Assembly: GCF_036324505.1 (NCBI RefSeq)
Contig: NC_086370.1
Coordinates: 14,162,600 to 14,226,599 of the forward strand
From: Eleginops maclovinus
Taxonomy: Eukaryota > Chordata > Actinopteri > Perciformes > Eleginopidae
Reading direction: 5' to 3'
DNA length: 64,000 bases
This document shows, piece by piece, positions 39,269-63,100 of the stretch; the stretch's first letter is position 1; every line of letters starts with the position of its first letter. A program made the translations under genes and the position numbers. A model generated the notes under the pieces. It did not search any database. It had not been told where the DNA came from and was given only the letters and a program-made list of their open reading frames with translations.

Positions 39269-41440
39269 GGTTGAAGGATACTAACGCCATTTTTATCTCA
39301 ACACTCGCCGATGAGAAGATGGTTCTTGCGGCACATCTTCGTGTAGAATGGGTATTTCTGCGCATCAGTTGCAGATCAAATCTAGTCATCTTTCTTTGTG
39401 CAACATGTCACCTCCGTGTCTTGAGATTAGACTCTGTTGATCTGGTTCTTCATGCACCTATGAGTGATTCTCATGGATCAAGGCGCGCTGGTCCTGTATG
39501 ATGACTCCAGACCCTAGTCTGGAAACCGACCTACATCCCTATGGAGGTTTGCTTTGCGTGACCTGCGTGCCGACCTGCCACCGCCCACATGCTCACGTAT
39601 GTTGCACTGTACAATCCAATACGCTAGCTGAGTCGCATTCTAGGCACCCTCTATATCGCACCACCAAAACATCCATCTCGGCCTTACATTGGACGTAGTG
39701 AACTGCTCGGAGCACATTTGTTTGTTATTTTGCAGCATGGTTTCTTTTTATTTGTATCGTTATAATATGCTTTAGGTCTATTCTAATTGGGAGCGAGGCC
39801 ACGCGTGTAAGTGCATAGCTTAGACGCTCATCTAGTTAGATCTGCAATTCATCTTCTTCCCGTGAGAGATTTCCTTACTGCTCCACATCTTCCGTGTAGA
39901 AATGGAGTAGTGTTACGCTTACTCCTCATTCAGGTGCAAGATCCAAACATACCCTTAGCGTACCTTCATTTTTTTTCCAAATGCACAATGACTTTGACGT
40001 TCTGTTGTAGTTTATGCCTCTTAGTGCTCTATGATGTCATTTCCTGCTGCATGGCGTTGCCTGTCCATTTTAATGCACTCCACTGAGTGTTGGAAACTGT
40101 GACGTACGCATCCTTATATTATCGTGGTGACTTTGCACACGGCTGACTACATGTCTCCTCCAGAGTAAGCTGCATCAGTCAGTACAGCTTTCTTTCAACT
40201 GTCTTTAGATGCTAACACATCTGCATTCGGTCACACATCGTCCCTTACATTGTCTGTACTTCACATGCTCCAATACACATTTGCTCTCCTCATGGCAGAT
40301 TGTGATCTGTACCCATATTCCTGTGCATCGTGTCTACCAGATATGCTTGAAACGTACGTTCTATTTGAGGCTACATTGTCCGTAAGCTTTCAGACTCTCA
40401 TCTGATCTTCTCATCACTTCTTGATGTAGTTTGTTATCCTTCCACCTTCACCATGTTTGTGCACATGCCTATTGACCGCTCTTTTCCTATTCGGCACTGA
40501 GTGTTGTACATGCTCAGAATGCTTGCTCCCACCTTTCCCAGTTTTCGTCACATTCCACAGCGGCATGACGTGTGCGCTGCATGTATAACTGTACTTTCCA
40601 TGTTTCAGCCTGCCTAGCACTTTTTTGTATGTTGAACCTCTTTGTCCAGCGACTTCGTCTGCAAACTACGTCCTCGCTTGAATACGTATCCGTCTTGCTC
40701 TCATGTTGTCAAGTTTGACTTCACATGAACATATGTATGGTTCACCTTGTGAGGGTTCACTAACGTTTCACTTCACATGTGACACAATGACGTATTGCTA
40801 GCACACAGTCTCATGTTCTGTCCGGGCCCACCCGATGACAGGTCAAGTTTACAGAACCTGTATTGTTGGGGACATTACCACATAGGCCACGTCATGACCA
40901 TAGCACTTCAAGTGTGACCTGATTTGACGAATTGCTAGCACACGTTCCTGAAGTTACTTACTCGTCTTCTCGCAGCAAGTTTAGTTTCAGTACTGTACAC
41001 TAATTCGAATGTCTTCCTATGTACGTTCACTTAACGCGTTCTGAAAACTTTGAACAACAGAATCGGGATTTGCTCTGACAACGTTCATGTTTGACTCTCT
41101 GCGCGTGAATGTATGCACACCAGACACTTCAGATCACTCGTAGTGTGGTCAATTAATAGAGCAACCGATCTTCGACTTATAACAAACAGCTTGACCTGTT
41201 TTGACGTAATGTCTAGTGTTCACTAGGTCACGTTACTGTTCACAAGCTAAGCAATAATATTGACAGTTTCTAGCGTAACATAACGTTCGAATGGTCATTC
41301 CCGAACCTGTGTTTCACAAATATGAGGACATCTCGATTTTCCTACAATTGTATGTGACTGCCAATCGTATGTGAACACAACTTCAGACACGTTTATAGTG
41401 TGTGCAACACTACACTTGAAATATCATCAAATAGCGCAAA
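39269..41440. other. Anomalous CpG-raised block beside the retroelement
   Basis: About 2.2 kb with no recognisable frame although it sits where the 5' pol and gag of the - strand element should be. CpG is raised: I count 14 CpG in 41041-41340 against 4 in 41461-41760. A weak resemblance to a gag zinc-knuckle region can be imagined on the - strand at about 40480-40590, but it is not secure. Possible explanations are very degraded retroelement or satellite DNA, or an error-rich assembly patch. Confidence 0.6.
40650..41280. repeat. Degenerate tandem repeat, period about 133 bp
   Basis: CAAGTTT-type anchors occur at 40710, 40844 and 40976 (spacings 134 and 132), with a weaker CAAGCTAAGC at about 41239 (two further periods). 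A second anchor, GACG(T/A)ATTGCTAGCACAC, occurs at about 40788 and 40925. Similarity between units is otherwise low. Inferred as an old or poorly read satellite. Confidence 0.45.
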
Positions 41441-43202
41441 AATGAATGTGTATGTTAACATTTACATCTCATGGGCCAAAACACAATCAGAAGTGATGAA
41501 GAACTTCCATTCTAACAATCCACACATGATTTTATAACTGCTGTCCAATCATAGCTGAAGGTAGAATTTGGCACGAAAGGGGCAATACCAACTGAACTGT
41601 ATAATAATATAGCTGCAATATTTCATCCAAGCCAGGCTAAAAATAAAACAATACAATTGAATAGGACAACCATAATGGCAGAGTGACGCGCTGGAGGGAA
41701 AACACATCGTACACTAACACATTTCAGATCAAGGGGAAGACATCAACATGATTTCCTCTGGGCTATCAGGCAGAGGTTTGCAACAGGGAAAAAGGGGGAA
41801 GGCGGATAAGACAGAAAGGATGTGATTTTGCAAATGCAATCCGTTGTGAGCGACACTATTGTTCATTTAGCGCTGAGGAAGATAATAAAAGGCAACAATT
41901 GAAATTCCCCAGCCAGTTGAGGTAGTTTGCAGCTCCAGGAGGAACTGACATTATGCATATTTTTGTAGGAATAAATAAAGAGAATTAGGAATAAAAATGA
42001 TTTAAACGTGTTTGTCATGAACTCACCTCAGTTATAAACAGAAATTTCACTTGAAGGCTCGCTGCGACTCGCACCGTAAAGGCATGATTTATAATGTTGG
42101 CATTCTCTCTTTAATAATGACAAATGACAAGCGTTGGTTAGTGGCAAACACACTTCATCTCGTACCCACTTTCAAATGTAACCCATTAAAGTGATGGTTC
42201 ACAGGCTTTTCACTTACTGAACAATAATATGCTCACTATATGCTGTGGTGACAACTGTGGTCCTTCCTCTGCCGGAGGGATGGGGATGAGAGAAATGAGA
42301 TGAGCCAACAGATTCTTGCCTGCATGGTTCCTATGCACAGGGCTGCACTACCATATAAAGACATATTTAGTGTTGTTTAAAGAGACACACAGAGAAGAGC
42401 CGCCCCTCCCCTCTAAAACACACAATGTTGACATGCGAGTCTCGGCTCATCATATTTCAGTTCTTATGTTTATCCAGCTTTAATCTGGAGCTTTGTTAGA
42501 TCATGAAGCTAGATTTGTAAACAAGCTCATGAAACTCAAAATCCACATAGCTCCAACTAAAGGATAACCTCTCTATAGCTGCAGAAATGATTTTCTTTTC
42601 TTTATTTTCTTCTGACCGTTAGTTCAGAAAACGGCTGTGTAAAATGTTCGGCAGGTCTCTCAGCTACTTGAGATGGACACATGTGCAAAGGCTTTTATAG
42701 CAGAGAAAACATCCCGGTCTTTTCACATAGCTTCCCCCTGAGCTAGTGGAACAGCACGCTTCCTTACATACACGTATATGTCTGCTTTGTTGCCATGGTT
42801 GCCACTCACCTTAACACCTGCAACTGTGTCTTGTAAAAATAAAAAGTCCCAAAACTAAAAGTTATGACCGAATCATGAGGTTTTTTTTTTCCCATTTAAA
42901 AATGTTTCCTATGCAGAGGAAATACATTTATGAATAATCAGAGTTAACTTTCTCTGTTGCCGTGCGACTTCAGTAATGTTTGAATTGAGCCCTAGGAACG
43001 AAAATAAACGCTCTGTGTCTGCGCTGTCCTTTCTTGTGTAGTGCTGGTTGATCAGACGCTACACCGACGTCCCTCTGAGCCCAGCATCAAAGCAGCTCTG
43101 CATCATAACTAAACAGCAGCCACAGGCTCACAAAAAGCCATATTAAGGGTTATAATGCAATGATGTGATTTTGTGTGTTTGTTAGAGAATTGTGATTACA
43201 TC
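41441..43202. other. Intergenic DNA, no gene recognised
   Basis: Composition returns to the AT-rich norm of the window. No coding or element signature is supportable. Confidence 0.6.
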
Positions 43203-43316
43203 ATAAATAGTTGTTTTAAAGAATGAATAGATGGAGAAAGATGTATAAAACCGAATAATGACATTATAAATAGTTGTTTTAAAGAATGAATAGGTGGAGA
43301 AAGATGTATAAAACAA
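43203..43316 (+). repeat. 63-bp tandem duplication
   Basis: The stretch ATAAATAGTTGTTTTAAAGA... through GAGAAAGATGTATAAAAC occurs at about 43203 and again at 43266, with a single substitution visible in the core (ATAGATGG/ATAGGTGG). A simple two-copy tandem. Confidence 0.95.
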
Positions 43317-53947
<10,631 letters not shown>

Positions 53948-55612
53948 CTGCTGAGACACTCTTTTCAAACCATGCTAAACCTTTAGGCCCAACAATACAG
54001 GCTGGACCTAATCTTATAGCCCTCGACCAATCAGAGGGCTGGAAACTGAAGAGTGGAATTGATTGGCCGGTGGCCACAGGGGCCAGTGAGGGGAAGGAGA
54101 ACAAGAGGAGAAAACCATTGTTGATTGATTACCATGAAAGACACTTTTGTTACCAACTTGAAGGCAGTACACTGTGCATGTATCAAGAGGAAACGCTAGC
54201 AGTCCTAAATTAGGTCACCAAAAAACTAACGTGGATACAAAATAAATCACTGAGATAGTGAGGTGTGCACAAGACAATCTCACCACACCTTCCGGAAAGA
54301 CTAAGGTCCACAGATTATTAGCTGTTAGTCATATTGATTAGCTGTAGTGCAAAGGTTAGCTGGGTGATTTCTATCCATGAATAACATAGCAGAATGAGAG
54401 CAGGAGCAGAGTGATGGAAGAGAAGAGGTGAAGAAATGTAGTCCCCTAGCTTTGGCTATACACTTATCATACCAAAACAGTTCCTTATAAAGCAATCAAA
54501 AACCCTTTTAGTGATGGTGACGCTATTTTAGGGGTGACTTCAGCTCAATGCCATCTCATCTTTCCACATTGTAGGTTATGAGAGCTGCTCCAAGAGAAGA
54601 CTGAGCTTGTTTTTTCTACTGGCAGCTTTTCGATTCCCAGAAAAATCACTCTACGGTGTCTGCAATGCACCAATAAGTCAACAGGGATCGGAACTGTAGC
54701 TCAGGAAGTCAGGGTTGAAACTTTTTAGGGTTGAAACAACTCCATTCTCATGCAAAAAAAAAATGACAAGATGTTACGGTAACCTTATTCACAAACCCCT
54801 GGATTTAGAAATAAGGCTGGTCAAGATAAACTATGTGGGTGCTTGAATAACGTGGAGGGTGTTATTGATGTTTCTGATATTGAACCACATTTTTATCTAT
54901 TTGATTTCATCTTATTGAATTAGATTTTATAGACTGACTGCTGTTTCTGGAATTTTATCTTCTATGCTCTGGGCAAAGAACAATACTGTGCCTGATTCTC
55001 ATCCAAGTACACCTCTGCCTGTTTGCAAAACACACACACACATTCCTCGTCTCCTTGTTTGTAATGCCACATACTGATTATAATAATAATAATAATAAAA
55101 AAATCTGATGTCTTTTGACTTCATATCAAGTACCAGCAGTATCTAGCCGCAGCACGATTCAGATTGTCTCCTAACAATCTTTCTATATCATGATAAAATG
55201 TCAGCTTGCACCAGGAAACAAACACTTTTCTATCATTTGTATGAACCTGCATTTACAGACTATTCACATGAGCAAAAGCATTAAAGCGTGACCAGATCAA
55301 ATGCAAGATGCAAGAACACCCTCCATGTGAGCCAGCGATCCCATATCCTGCTCTTTGAATCTGAATGTGAATTTGCTGCCAAGGCCAAGGCCCTCACAGT
55401 GTCAGTGGCACTGATAGAAAGAGACAGAGAGACAGCGTGCCTCTATTCACAGCTAACATACACATTAGCATAACTACCATAGCGCGGGTTACCCACCTAG
55501 CCACCTGTAGCTACTCAACCCACACTAAGTAACCTCATTGTAACTTTTTCCCACCCACTTCATTCAGTCTTTTCTGCTCAATTCCTTGCACTTATATCAG
55601 TGCTTGAGCGTG

Positions 55613-55614
<2 letters not shown>
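53948..55614. other. Intergenic DNA, no gene recognised
   Basis: Contains a short (TAA)n run near 55079-55097. Nothing else recognisable. Confidence 0.6.

Positions 55615-55696
<82 letters not shown>
55615..55696 (+). repeat. (TG)n microsatellite, about 82 bp
   Basis: Pure TG array about 1 kb upstream of the SFRP5 start codon. Confidence 0.98.
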
Positions 55697-55700
<4 letters not shown>

Positions 55701-55975
55701 TATGTTTCCTCACTTGTAATGCCAGCAGAAGACCATTACGCCAGACTGTTTTGTGCTATAATGAAGTGAGCAAGCTTGAATGGCAACCAGACATCAATTG
55801 TTATGTGGGGCATTGTGCAGCTCAATGAGCCTCTGATGAGTAAATTTAAGACGTAAAATGTTTATAAATAAAGAACGGAATGAGTAAGAGGCTGACAATG
55901 TCTGCTATGAATATTTGTGGGTGTGTTTTTGACCAAAGAATCTTGTGCATATTAGAGGGATGAATAAACAAAAAT

Positions 55976-56623
55976 GCTCTCTCTCTCTCTCTCTCTCTGT
56001 CATGTTAACTTGTTGTAGAGGAGGGGTTCTGTTGAGAACAAGGGGTAGGAGGAGTGTTATGGGGGGGGAGCCTCCCCCAAGGCTGTGATTGGATGAGGCT
56101 GCTGTGACTGAGTGCAGGGGAGGCCAGTCGGAAGGTGAGTGGTCTGGGAGCTTGCTAGGGGGCAGGCAGCCACAGAGAGCAGCTACCACTGCCTCTTAAA
56201 ACCTAAGGTAGTCCTCATTACAGCTACAGACTGATAGACAGAGAGTAGAGCAGGGCTGGAGACAGTTCTAAGAGAGGGAGAGGAAAGGAGAGAGTGAGAA
56301 ATTGTGAACAGGGAAAGTTAGAAAACCAGCAGTCCTACTTGAGTGCTCACCCTTCCTTGACTGCTGCCTCCCCACTGCACTACCTGAGGCTCACATACAC
56401 ACACACAGGGAGGTGTTCAGGGAGGCTTAGAGGGCTGACTCTCCAGGGGAAGAAGGGAATTAACACTTTGTTTTCAATCCACGGCGATCATACTCAGGAC
56501 AAAAAAAGGGATTACAGCTTGTACGCCTGCCCCACTTGTTCCTCTCTACTCCCTGCATTTTGTCTTCACTTTGGAGACTTTGGATACAACCTTCTTGAAT
56601 TGTTTGTTCGGGCTAAGAGAGAG
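55976..56623 (+). promoter_or_regulatory. SFRP5: SFRP5 upstream region and 5' UTR
   Basis: Starts with a (CT)n tract (55976-55998). It contains a G8-run/CTCCCCC inverted repeat (56061-56078), an inverted CCAAT box (ATTGG, 56088-56092) and GGGGAGG-type GC motifs, all on the SFRP5-proximal side. The transcription start is not determinable. The frame of SFRP5 is open upstream to about 56294 but holds no in-frame ATG. Confidence 0.5.
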
Positions 56624-57182
56624 ATGGCACATGGACAAAAGAGCCCCAGGTGGGCATTAACCCAGGGCTCCTCCAGCTTGGCACTGGGCCTGTCGTTCTT
56701 CTCCCTCCTCCTCCTACTCCTCACCGTCTCGGCCGCAGACGAGTACGACTATTACAGCTGGCAGTCGGACAACTTCCACAATGGCCGTTTCTACACCAAG
56801 CTGCCCCAGTGTGTGGACATACCAGCTGACCTGCGCCTGTGCCACAACGTGGGCTACAAGAAGATGAGGCTGCCCAACCTCCTGGACCACGAGACCATGC
56901 CAGAGGTCAAGCAGCAGGCGGGCAGCTGGGTGCCCCTCCTGGCCAAACGGTGCCATGCTGACACCCAGGTCTTCCTGTGCTCGCTGTTTGCACCGGTGTG
57001 CCTGGACAGACCCATCTATCCCTGCCGCTCGCTGTGTGAGGCCGTGAGGGATAGCTGTGCTCCGGTGATGGAGACCTACGGCTTCCCCTGGCCAGAGATG
57101 CTGACCTGTGATAAGTTCCCCATTGATAACGACCTCTGCATCCCGATGCAATTCACTGGGAACCAGGCCACCCAGCCACCAG
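56624..57182 (+). CDS. SFRP5: SFRP5 exon 1: signal peptide and Frizzled CRD
   Basis: 186 codons plus one base, donor GTAGGG. The CRD runs from about residue 52 (KLPQCVDIPADLRLC) to about 173 (DNDLCIP). FLCSLFAPVCLDRPIYPCRS is the family signature. The long open frame on the opposite strand (56714-57223) is a shadow of this GC-rich exon. Confidence 0.96.
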
Positions 57183-60100
57183 GTAGGGCAACTATGTGCA
57201 CATACACCAACTCTAACACACACACAGACTCATTCAAGTATGCTCACACTAAAAATCTTCTTCACACCTCAATAGTTTAAATAACTTAGAGTAAAATGAA
57301 TGCTCTAACAGCAGGTAAAATGTCAGCTTGAGATAGTTATCAGGTATTATACATGCATTGAAGAAAGCAATATAAATACACACATTAGCAAGTGTTTTGA
57401 ATGGGGTAACAGTTGCTAAATTACTGCTGTAACACGACTTACAGTTAGTCTCTGCATTGTTAATTCCAGAATTTTGACTGACAACATTTCTAAGACAGAG
57501 GACCCTGCAGAGTCAGAAATAGTGAGAGCCCAAAAACGGCTGTGAGGCTCAATCCGCCGAGATGATGACAGATGAAAGTTTCAGTGAGAGACTATGCAGA
57601 GTCAGGGAGGAGACAGGAGCAGCGAGAGGCTACAGGGGAAAGTTCTTGAGTAAGTGGACGGTCGAGGCCGGCTCCTGTCATCTGCATACGCCTCAGGCCG
57701 GACAGAGACAGGCTGGGAGAGAGAGACAGGAGACTGAGAGACTCCGACAGCCAGATCGCTCACAGAGTTAAGATTAATGGACTGTGATGTTGAACACACT
57801 TTAACTGAAAAAGGTGAAACACACTCACATGCATACAGACACACACTTTTATCAGCAGACATCCAACGACAGCCAATCAATCAATCAATCAATCAATCTA
57901 ACTCATTGAATGGAGAATGTCTTATTTCAAAGCTGTCATGCATGCAACTAACTAGCTGGTCTGCAGAGTGTCAATAAATGAGCAAATGAACCCAAGATGC
58001 AACATTGAAGAAGAACATTTAATAAAATAAGATTTGATTCACAGAAAAAATTGAAATATTATAAAAAATGTTCACAGGAAACATGAAAATAACCAAGCAT
58101 TTGGGCCAATAGTGAGCTGGGAACTACATTGAGAGAAAAAGGTATGTGCATGTGTGTGTATGAACCACAACTACCTAAGCAGCCTCTTCACAAAAGCAGT
58201 CGGAGCTGAGAGGCAGAGAGGGAGTTGATGAGAGTCTTTAGACAGTGGAGTGGGACAGTCCCAACTGTGTCCCAGCCTGCTAGGCCTTTGTTGGGTCTGG
58301 CAGCCAGCAGGCCAATTAGCAAGAAGGCCAATTACTGAGCTCCCACTAATTAGTGGACATGACAGGACAAGAGAGGCAGGCAGAGAATGGGAATGGCTTA
58401 AGTCTGATTGTCCCTGAGAGGGAGAAAGGAGAGGAGTGAAAGGAGAGGGAAGCGGGAGAGTAAGGAGAGGCAGACCCAGCGTAGAATAGGAGAAAAGCTG
58501 CTTCCTGCAGCTGAAAAAAATGTCTACCTCTCTGCTTTCAATAAGGACTGGAAGAAAAACGGTTAATTATTCTCATTATTCCACTTCTTGCCTTAAATCT
58601 TTTATATGTACTTTGATTGACATCTTCCTGTATTTTTTATATGCATAGTAAAAGTGGTTTCCTTAACTTGATGCAGTATAGTGATTTACTAAAGCGATAA
58701 AATGAAACCAAATAATGCCAAAACATAATGTTAGTCCTGTAAATCATAAAGTGTGTGACTTATCTTTGCTTTTTATCATTTATGTTTACAGCAAACCGAT
58801 ATCTAATTATCTACTCTGATAAAAAAAGTTTTTTCTGGACTCTCATGAATTCATGCAGGGCTGACTTACTCCATTAGGGAAAATGGCTGTTCTGTTTTTG
58901 TAGGAGGAGTATCAACTATGTGACACTTTGGCTTTGCAGAGCCATAACTCATTCTCTTACATGCTCCCTGAGAAGGAGGCGGCTTAGACTTCATCCGTCA
59001 CCTCCAGAAACAGGCAACTGTTTGTTGATCCTATCTAATCAAATGCTGATCGGATGGGTATCGATTACACAGTGATGGTTCGAGACCACTCCAAATATGT
59101 AAAGGGATCTTAGCTGTCGAGCATTGTATAAAGAAAAATAATTAAAGGTTTAAAGATTAGATACAAAATGTTAATATTAGCGTAGTTTAAAATTCAATTT
59201 GATAGTGTGTTTGTGAGTGTGTGTTTGAAACGGAGAGTGAAACCATATCACTTCTAGCCCAAAGGCTCAGTCACTGACATTTTGTTAAGAACCAAAGATT
59301 CTCAGATTTGCCGATGAGGCCATACCGAGGACAAACTTTTGGCTTTATAGCACACGCACAAATCCCCCCCCCACACACCCACATATACACAGAGCCAGCA
59401 ATAATAAAAAGGAATTATAAGTAAGAGTTGTTTCTAAGACTTTTCTGGAAATTCCAAATGGACATGCTGATTTCGCTTACACAGGATCACATGAGGGCTC
59501 TTGAGTTAATACAGGTGAATCTTTGGGAGTTGGATCAATCACAGGAGTTAAGTGTTCTTATGTTGCTCTGCCTCTCCAGGAGGCCCTGATGTAATCTGAG
59601 CTATTCTGCAATTACATGATATAGCACGGTTCGAGGGCTCCTGTGGAAACTAACAGTACATAGTCAGATTCACTTTCCACCTTTCTGTCATAGCCAAAAC
59701 TGAGAGGAACACCATCACCACCTGAGCTCAGGTTGTGTCTGTGGATGATTTTTGGCATGTGTGTGTGTAACAGGGGCCCATGGGGTGTGATTATGTGAAA
59801 CACAAGTCAGTATGTATTATACCAGCAAAGACAGGCAGACTGCTGACAAGAGGGCACAGACATCCAGGGAGTAAAAAAGGCCTCAGTCTGTCGGGCAGAG
59901 CACAGTTATTGCCACCCATCAACTCCACCTTATTTAATGATGCTGCCTTTAGCTGCTGTCAGCATCAGCAAATCAACAGGTGTGATAGGCAAAGAGAGAG
60001 TTCTGCACCGGGTTTAAGTGCATAGGGTAAACTCCATAACTCAAATTGCACATTTCCACAGAAATTGCTCTTCAAGACAATATGCACGTTGTCCAGTGAA

Positions 60101-63100
60101 AGTCGTTGAAATTGCATGGTGTGAAAGATATTGTCTGTCCTCGCCGTACTCATTGATGCGGCTAGTGTAAGTTACAACCGTGCTAAAGGAGACAGGCAGC
60201 ACTGTCAGGTCCCCAGCAGCACAATGGGCGCTACTCATGTGGCCCTGGCTGCTATATGAAAAGGAAAATGTGATCCAATGCTCTGTGCATGGAAGACTGC
60301 CTCGGCCTTTTGAGAATGTATTTTCTCTTCTGTATAGGATTCCTACAGATGCAAGGAGCATGCTGTGTTTTAGAGGCCCCAGGGGCTGCCTGTGGGCCAT
60401 GTTTAAGTCCTCCTCTGTCCGTCTGCATGCCGCATTTAAACAGATGTTAGGACCTCCGACATAAATCACACGCTGCATTTCATCTCCGGCACAGTACCGT
60501 TTTATGTCATAAGTGTTGCTGCTCGTAACTTAAAGGGCCCAAATGAGGCATGAGATAGTGACCCGCACATACTCTAAATGGAACGTTCTTTCCATAAAAG
60601 TGGCTGTGATGCTCTGGCTGCAGGGGATGAGGCAGAATACATGGCAGGGGATCGGATGACGATATTGTTAGATCTGATCATCTATGATGGGAAGATATGT
60701 GTGTATGTTGGAGAGAAAGAGTCGGAGACAAAAGGACTGTAAGCTTACTGTCACTAACACATGGGCTATAAAACTGATTTTACGCTAATTTATGAAACGT
60801 TCCGAACATAAAATGTGATTTAGAGTGTTGGTATTTCAAAGACACTGTTTGAGATGAATGAGAAGGATTCTTGAATGTTATGTTAAGACAAATGGCTGGT
60901 CAAGGTGTTTTTACTCTTAAGAGGTTGTCCACACCTACACGGGTAATTTTGCAAACATAGCTTTTCCAAATATGTTTTGGCCTTTTGTCCACACCAAGCA
61001 GCATTTTAGGTCACTGAAAAAATATATTTACAAGAAATGTAATCAACTAATTACAAGAAAATGTGCATGATGATATTATCATGTTTTTTTGTTGTTGTTT
61101 TTGGAGGTCAAAGCTGTTCACTCTTTATGAGGCCTTCTATTCCAAAAATCTGTCATTATTTGATATATGACTTTAAAGATGTTTTTTATGATAATGAGGA
61201 GATTATTTCCCCAAAAATCTATAATTAAAATAAATATTTAGGTGGGAAACAATTACATTTGCTAGAGAGGAGAAATAGACTGAGCAATAAAAAAAACAGA
61301 CACAAGAGGATGGAGACTGAAATGGAGAAAGTTAAGTTTTGCACTTAAATTACTGGACTCTTGCCTTACGTCATTGCCACTCTGGCTTGCTGTTTGAAGA
61401 TTACCAGCAGTGCTTTCCAACAGACCACCTCCTTTCTCGCACTGCTCCCATCATCCTTTCCTCTTACCCCAAATCATCAACTCCCAACCTCCTCAACAAC
61501 ATCAGCTCTGAGAGACAATATTATAACACTCGTCACTGGGAATGGAAATATTTAAGCTTGGGCGATGAAGTTTATAACCCAGCACGCAGCATGATGAAAA
61601 GCAGCACACGATTGATAGTCACGTCCAAAGTCAACCAAAGCAAGAGCATACTTTTCGGATTTTCAATCACATGGCGAGAAAATTCCTAAACTGCTTTGAG
61701 ATGATGGCAAAATACATGAATGACCTAATGTCAAAATATTTGCTGAGTAGAAATGAGTCCAGGAAAGAAAAATCCACGCAGCAGTGATTCCCATTAGAAC
61801 ATGACCGTGGTTCCCCCGACGGAGAGCAGAACGTGATGAGGGCAGTCGTCGCTTAATTGATTTCTCAGCGGCATCCAAATGGTGGTTTTCTGTCTAAGCT
61901 CAACTAAGTTTCATGGAAGGGCTGCTTTCTCCTGACGCATGCTCTGGCATCCACGCAGCTTGGCATCCTGCCAACATACCACCCTTGTGAAACCAGAATG
62001 AATTACCGTGGAGTCTGAATAAGAAGTAACAGCTTCAAGGGAATCATTCAAAACAGACAAATCTAGAGTTTTGGCATCTATTAAAACGTGCGTGCGTGTG
62101 TTTCCGTGCTCTTGTCCCAGTCTTCATGTCAGCACCAGACAATTAAGAGGTCTGACCCTGTAGGTAGGTCCCGCCTGTGAATGCATGGGAAACATCAGCG
62201 AAGGAAAAACCTGCAGATACTCTACAAGAACACGGTTCAACTCCCTCCATACGAGCGCTTACACACATCCATACACTCAGTGGTGGTTAGGGGGTTCACC
62301 TCCCCACGACCCGAGCAGTGAAGCATGCTCAACTATGACCCCTCTCATTATCTGCCCAGACGCTGCGGTTGGGGCTGGGGTGATAACCTTTGAACCCTGA
62401 CTTTTAACCCAGGGGCCACTGCTGGACTGTGCTAGGATTATCCTCTGTGTGTTTGTAAGTGTGAGACACACAGGAAAACACAGGAAGGGGGGAGAAATCT
62501 GAACATATTTTGGATATTGCGGTGAGTGAGCAATAGAAAATGTAACTCCCCTATAAGCAGACTTACCAAAAAAAGACTGCTTATGATATTTATCTGCCCT
62601 GTAGGTGTATGCATGTGGTGAGTGGAAGATTTCTATTTCACATCCTTCTCTCCCTGGCCATTTTTTAATATTATAGCTTGTTCTGTCAATTGGCTCAAGG
62701 CTCTGTTTTGTGGATAAGTTGACTGATATTAGCTGTGTATAGAAACAACCAGCCCTACAAGGATTACATGGAGGTTATGTAGTAATTTTCATATTGATGT
62801 TTTGAATTGAAGAGCATTTGGAGAAAATTGAAAAGCAGTATAAGGCATTTTCTGTGAGTTTTGTTTGTCTGAGGATGAAGAAATTGAGGGCTTGGAAGAG
62901 TTCTAAAAGTGGCATTGGTGAGAATATATGATTAAGTCAAAATGTCAGGATTCTTCATCATATTTTAAAGCATATTCTGTCTACTTTCTGCTGTAGAAAC
63001 AAACACGATTTTGCTGTAAGCAAACAAAAAAGACTTAATGTAGGGACTGTACTGTACTTCTCTCATATGCTGCATGAGTGCACAATAACAACAATCATGT

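Noticed and set aside
40414..40620. 68-codon - strand frame with a faint zinc-knuckle look
   Set aside because: Its cysteine pattern does not satisfy CCHC spacing; similarity to gag is too weak to annotate.
56714..57223. 169-codon - strand frame opposite SFRP5 exon 1
   Set aside because: Shadow of the GC-rich coding exon; no family resemblance.
60041..60478. 145-codon - strand frame in SFRP5 intron 1
   Set aside because: No recognisable domain; overlaps an equally open + strand frame; kept only as a composition observation.
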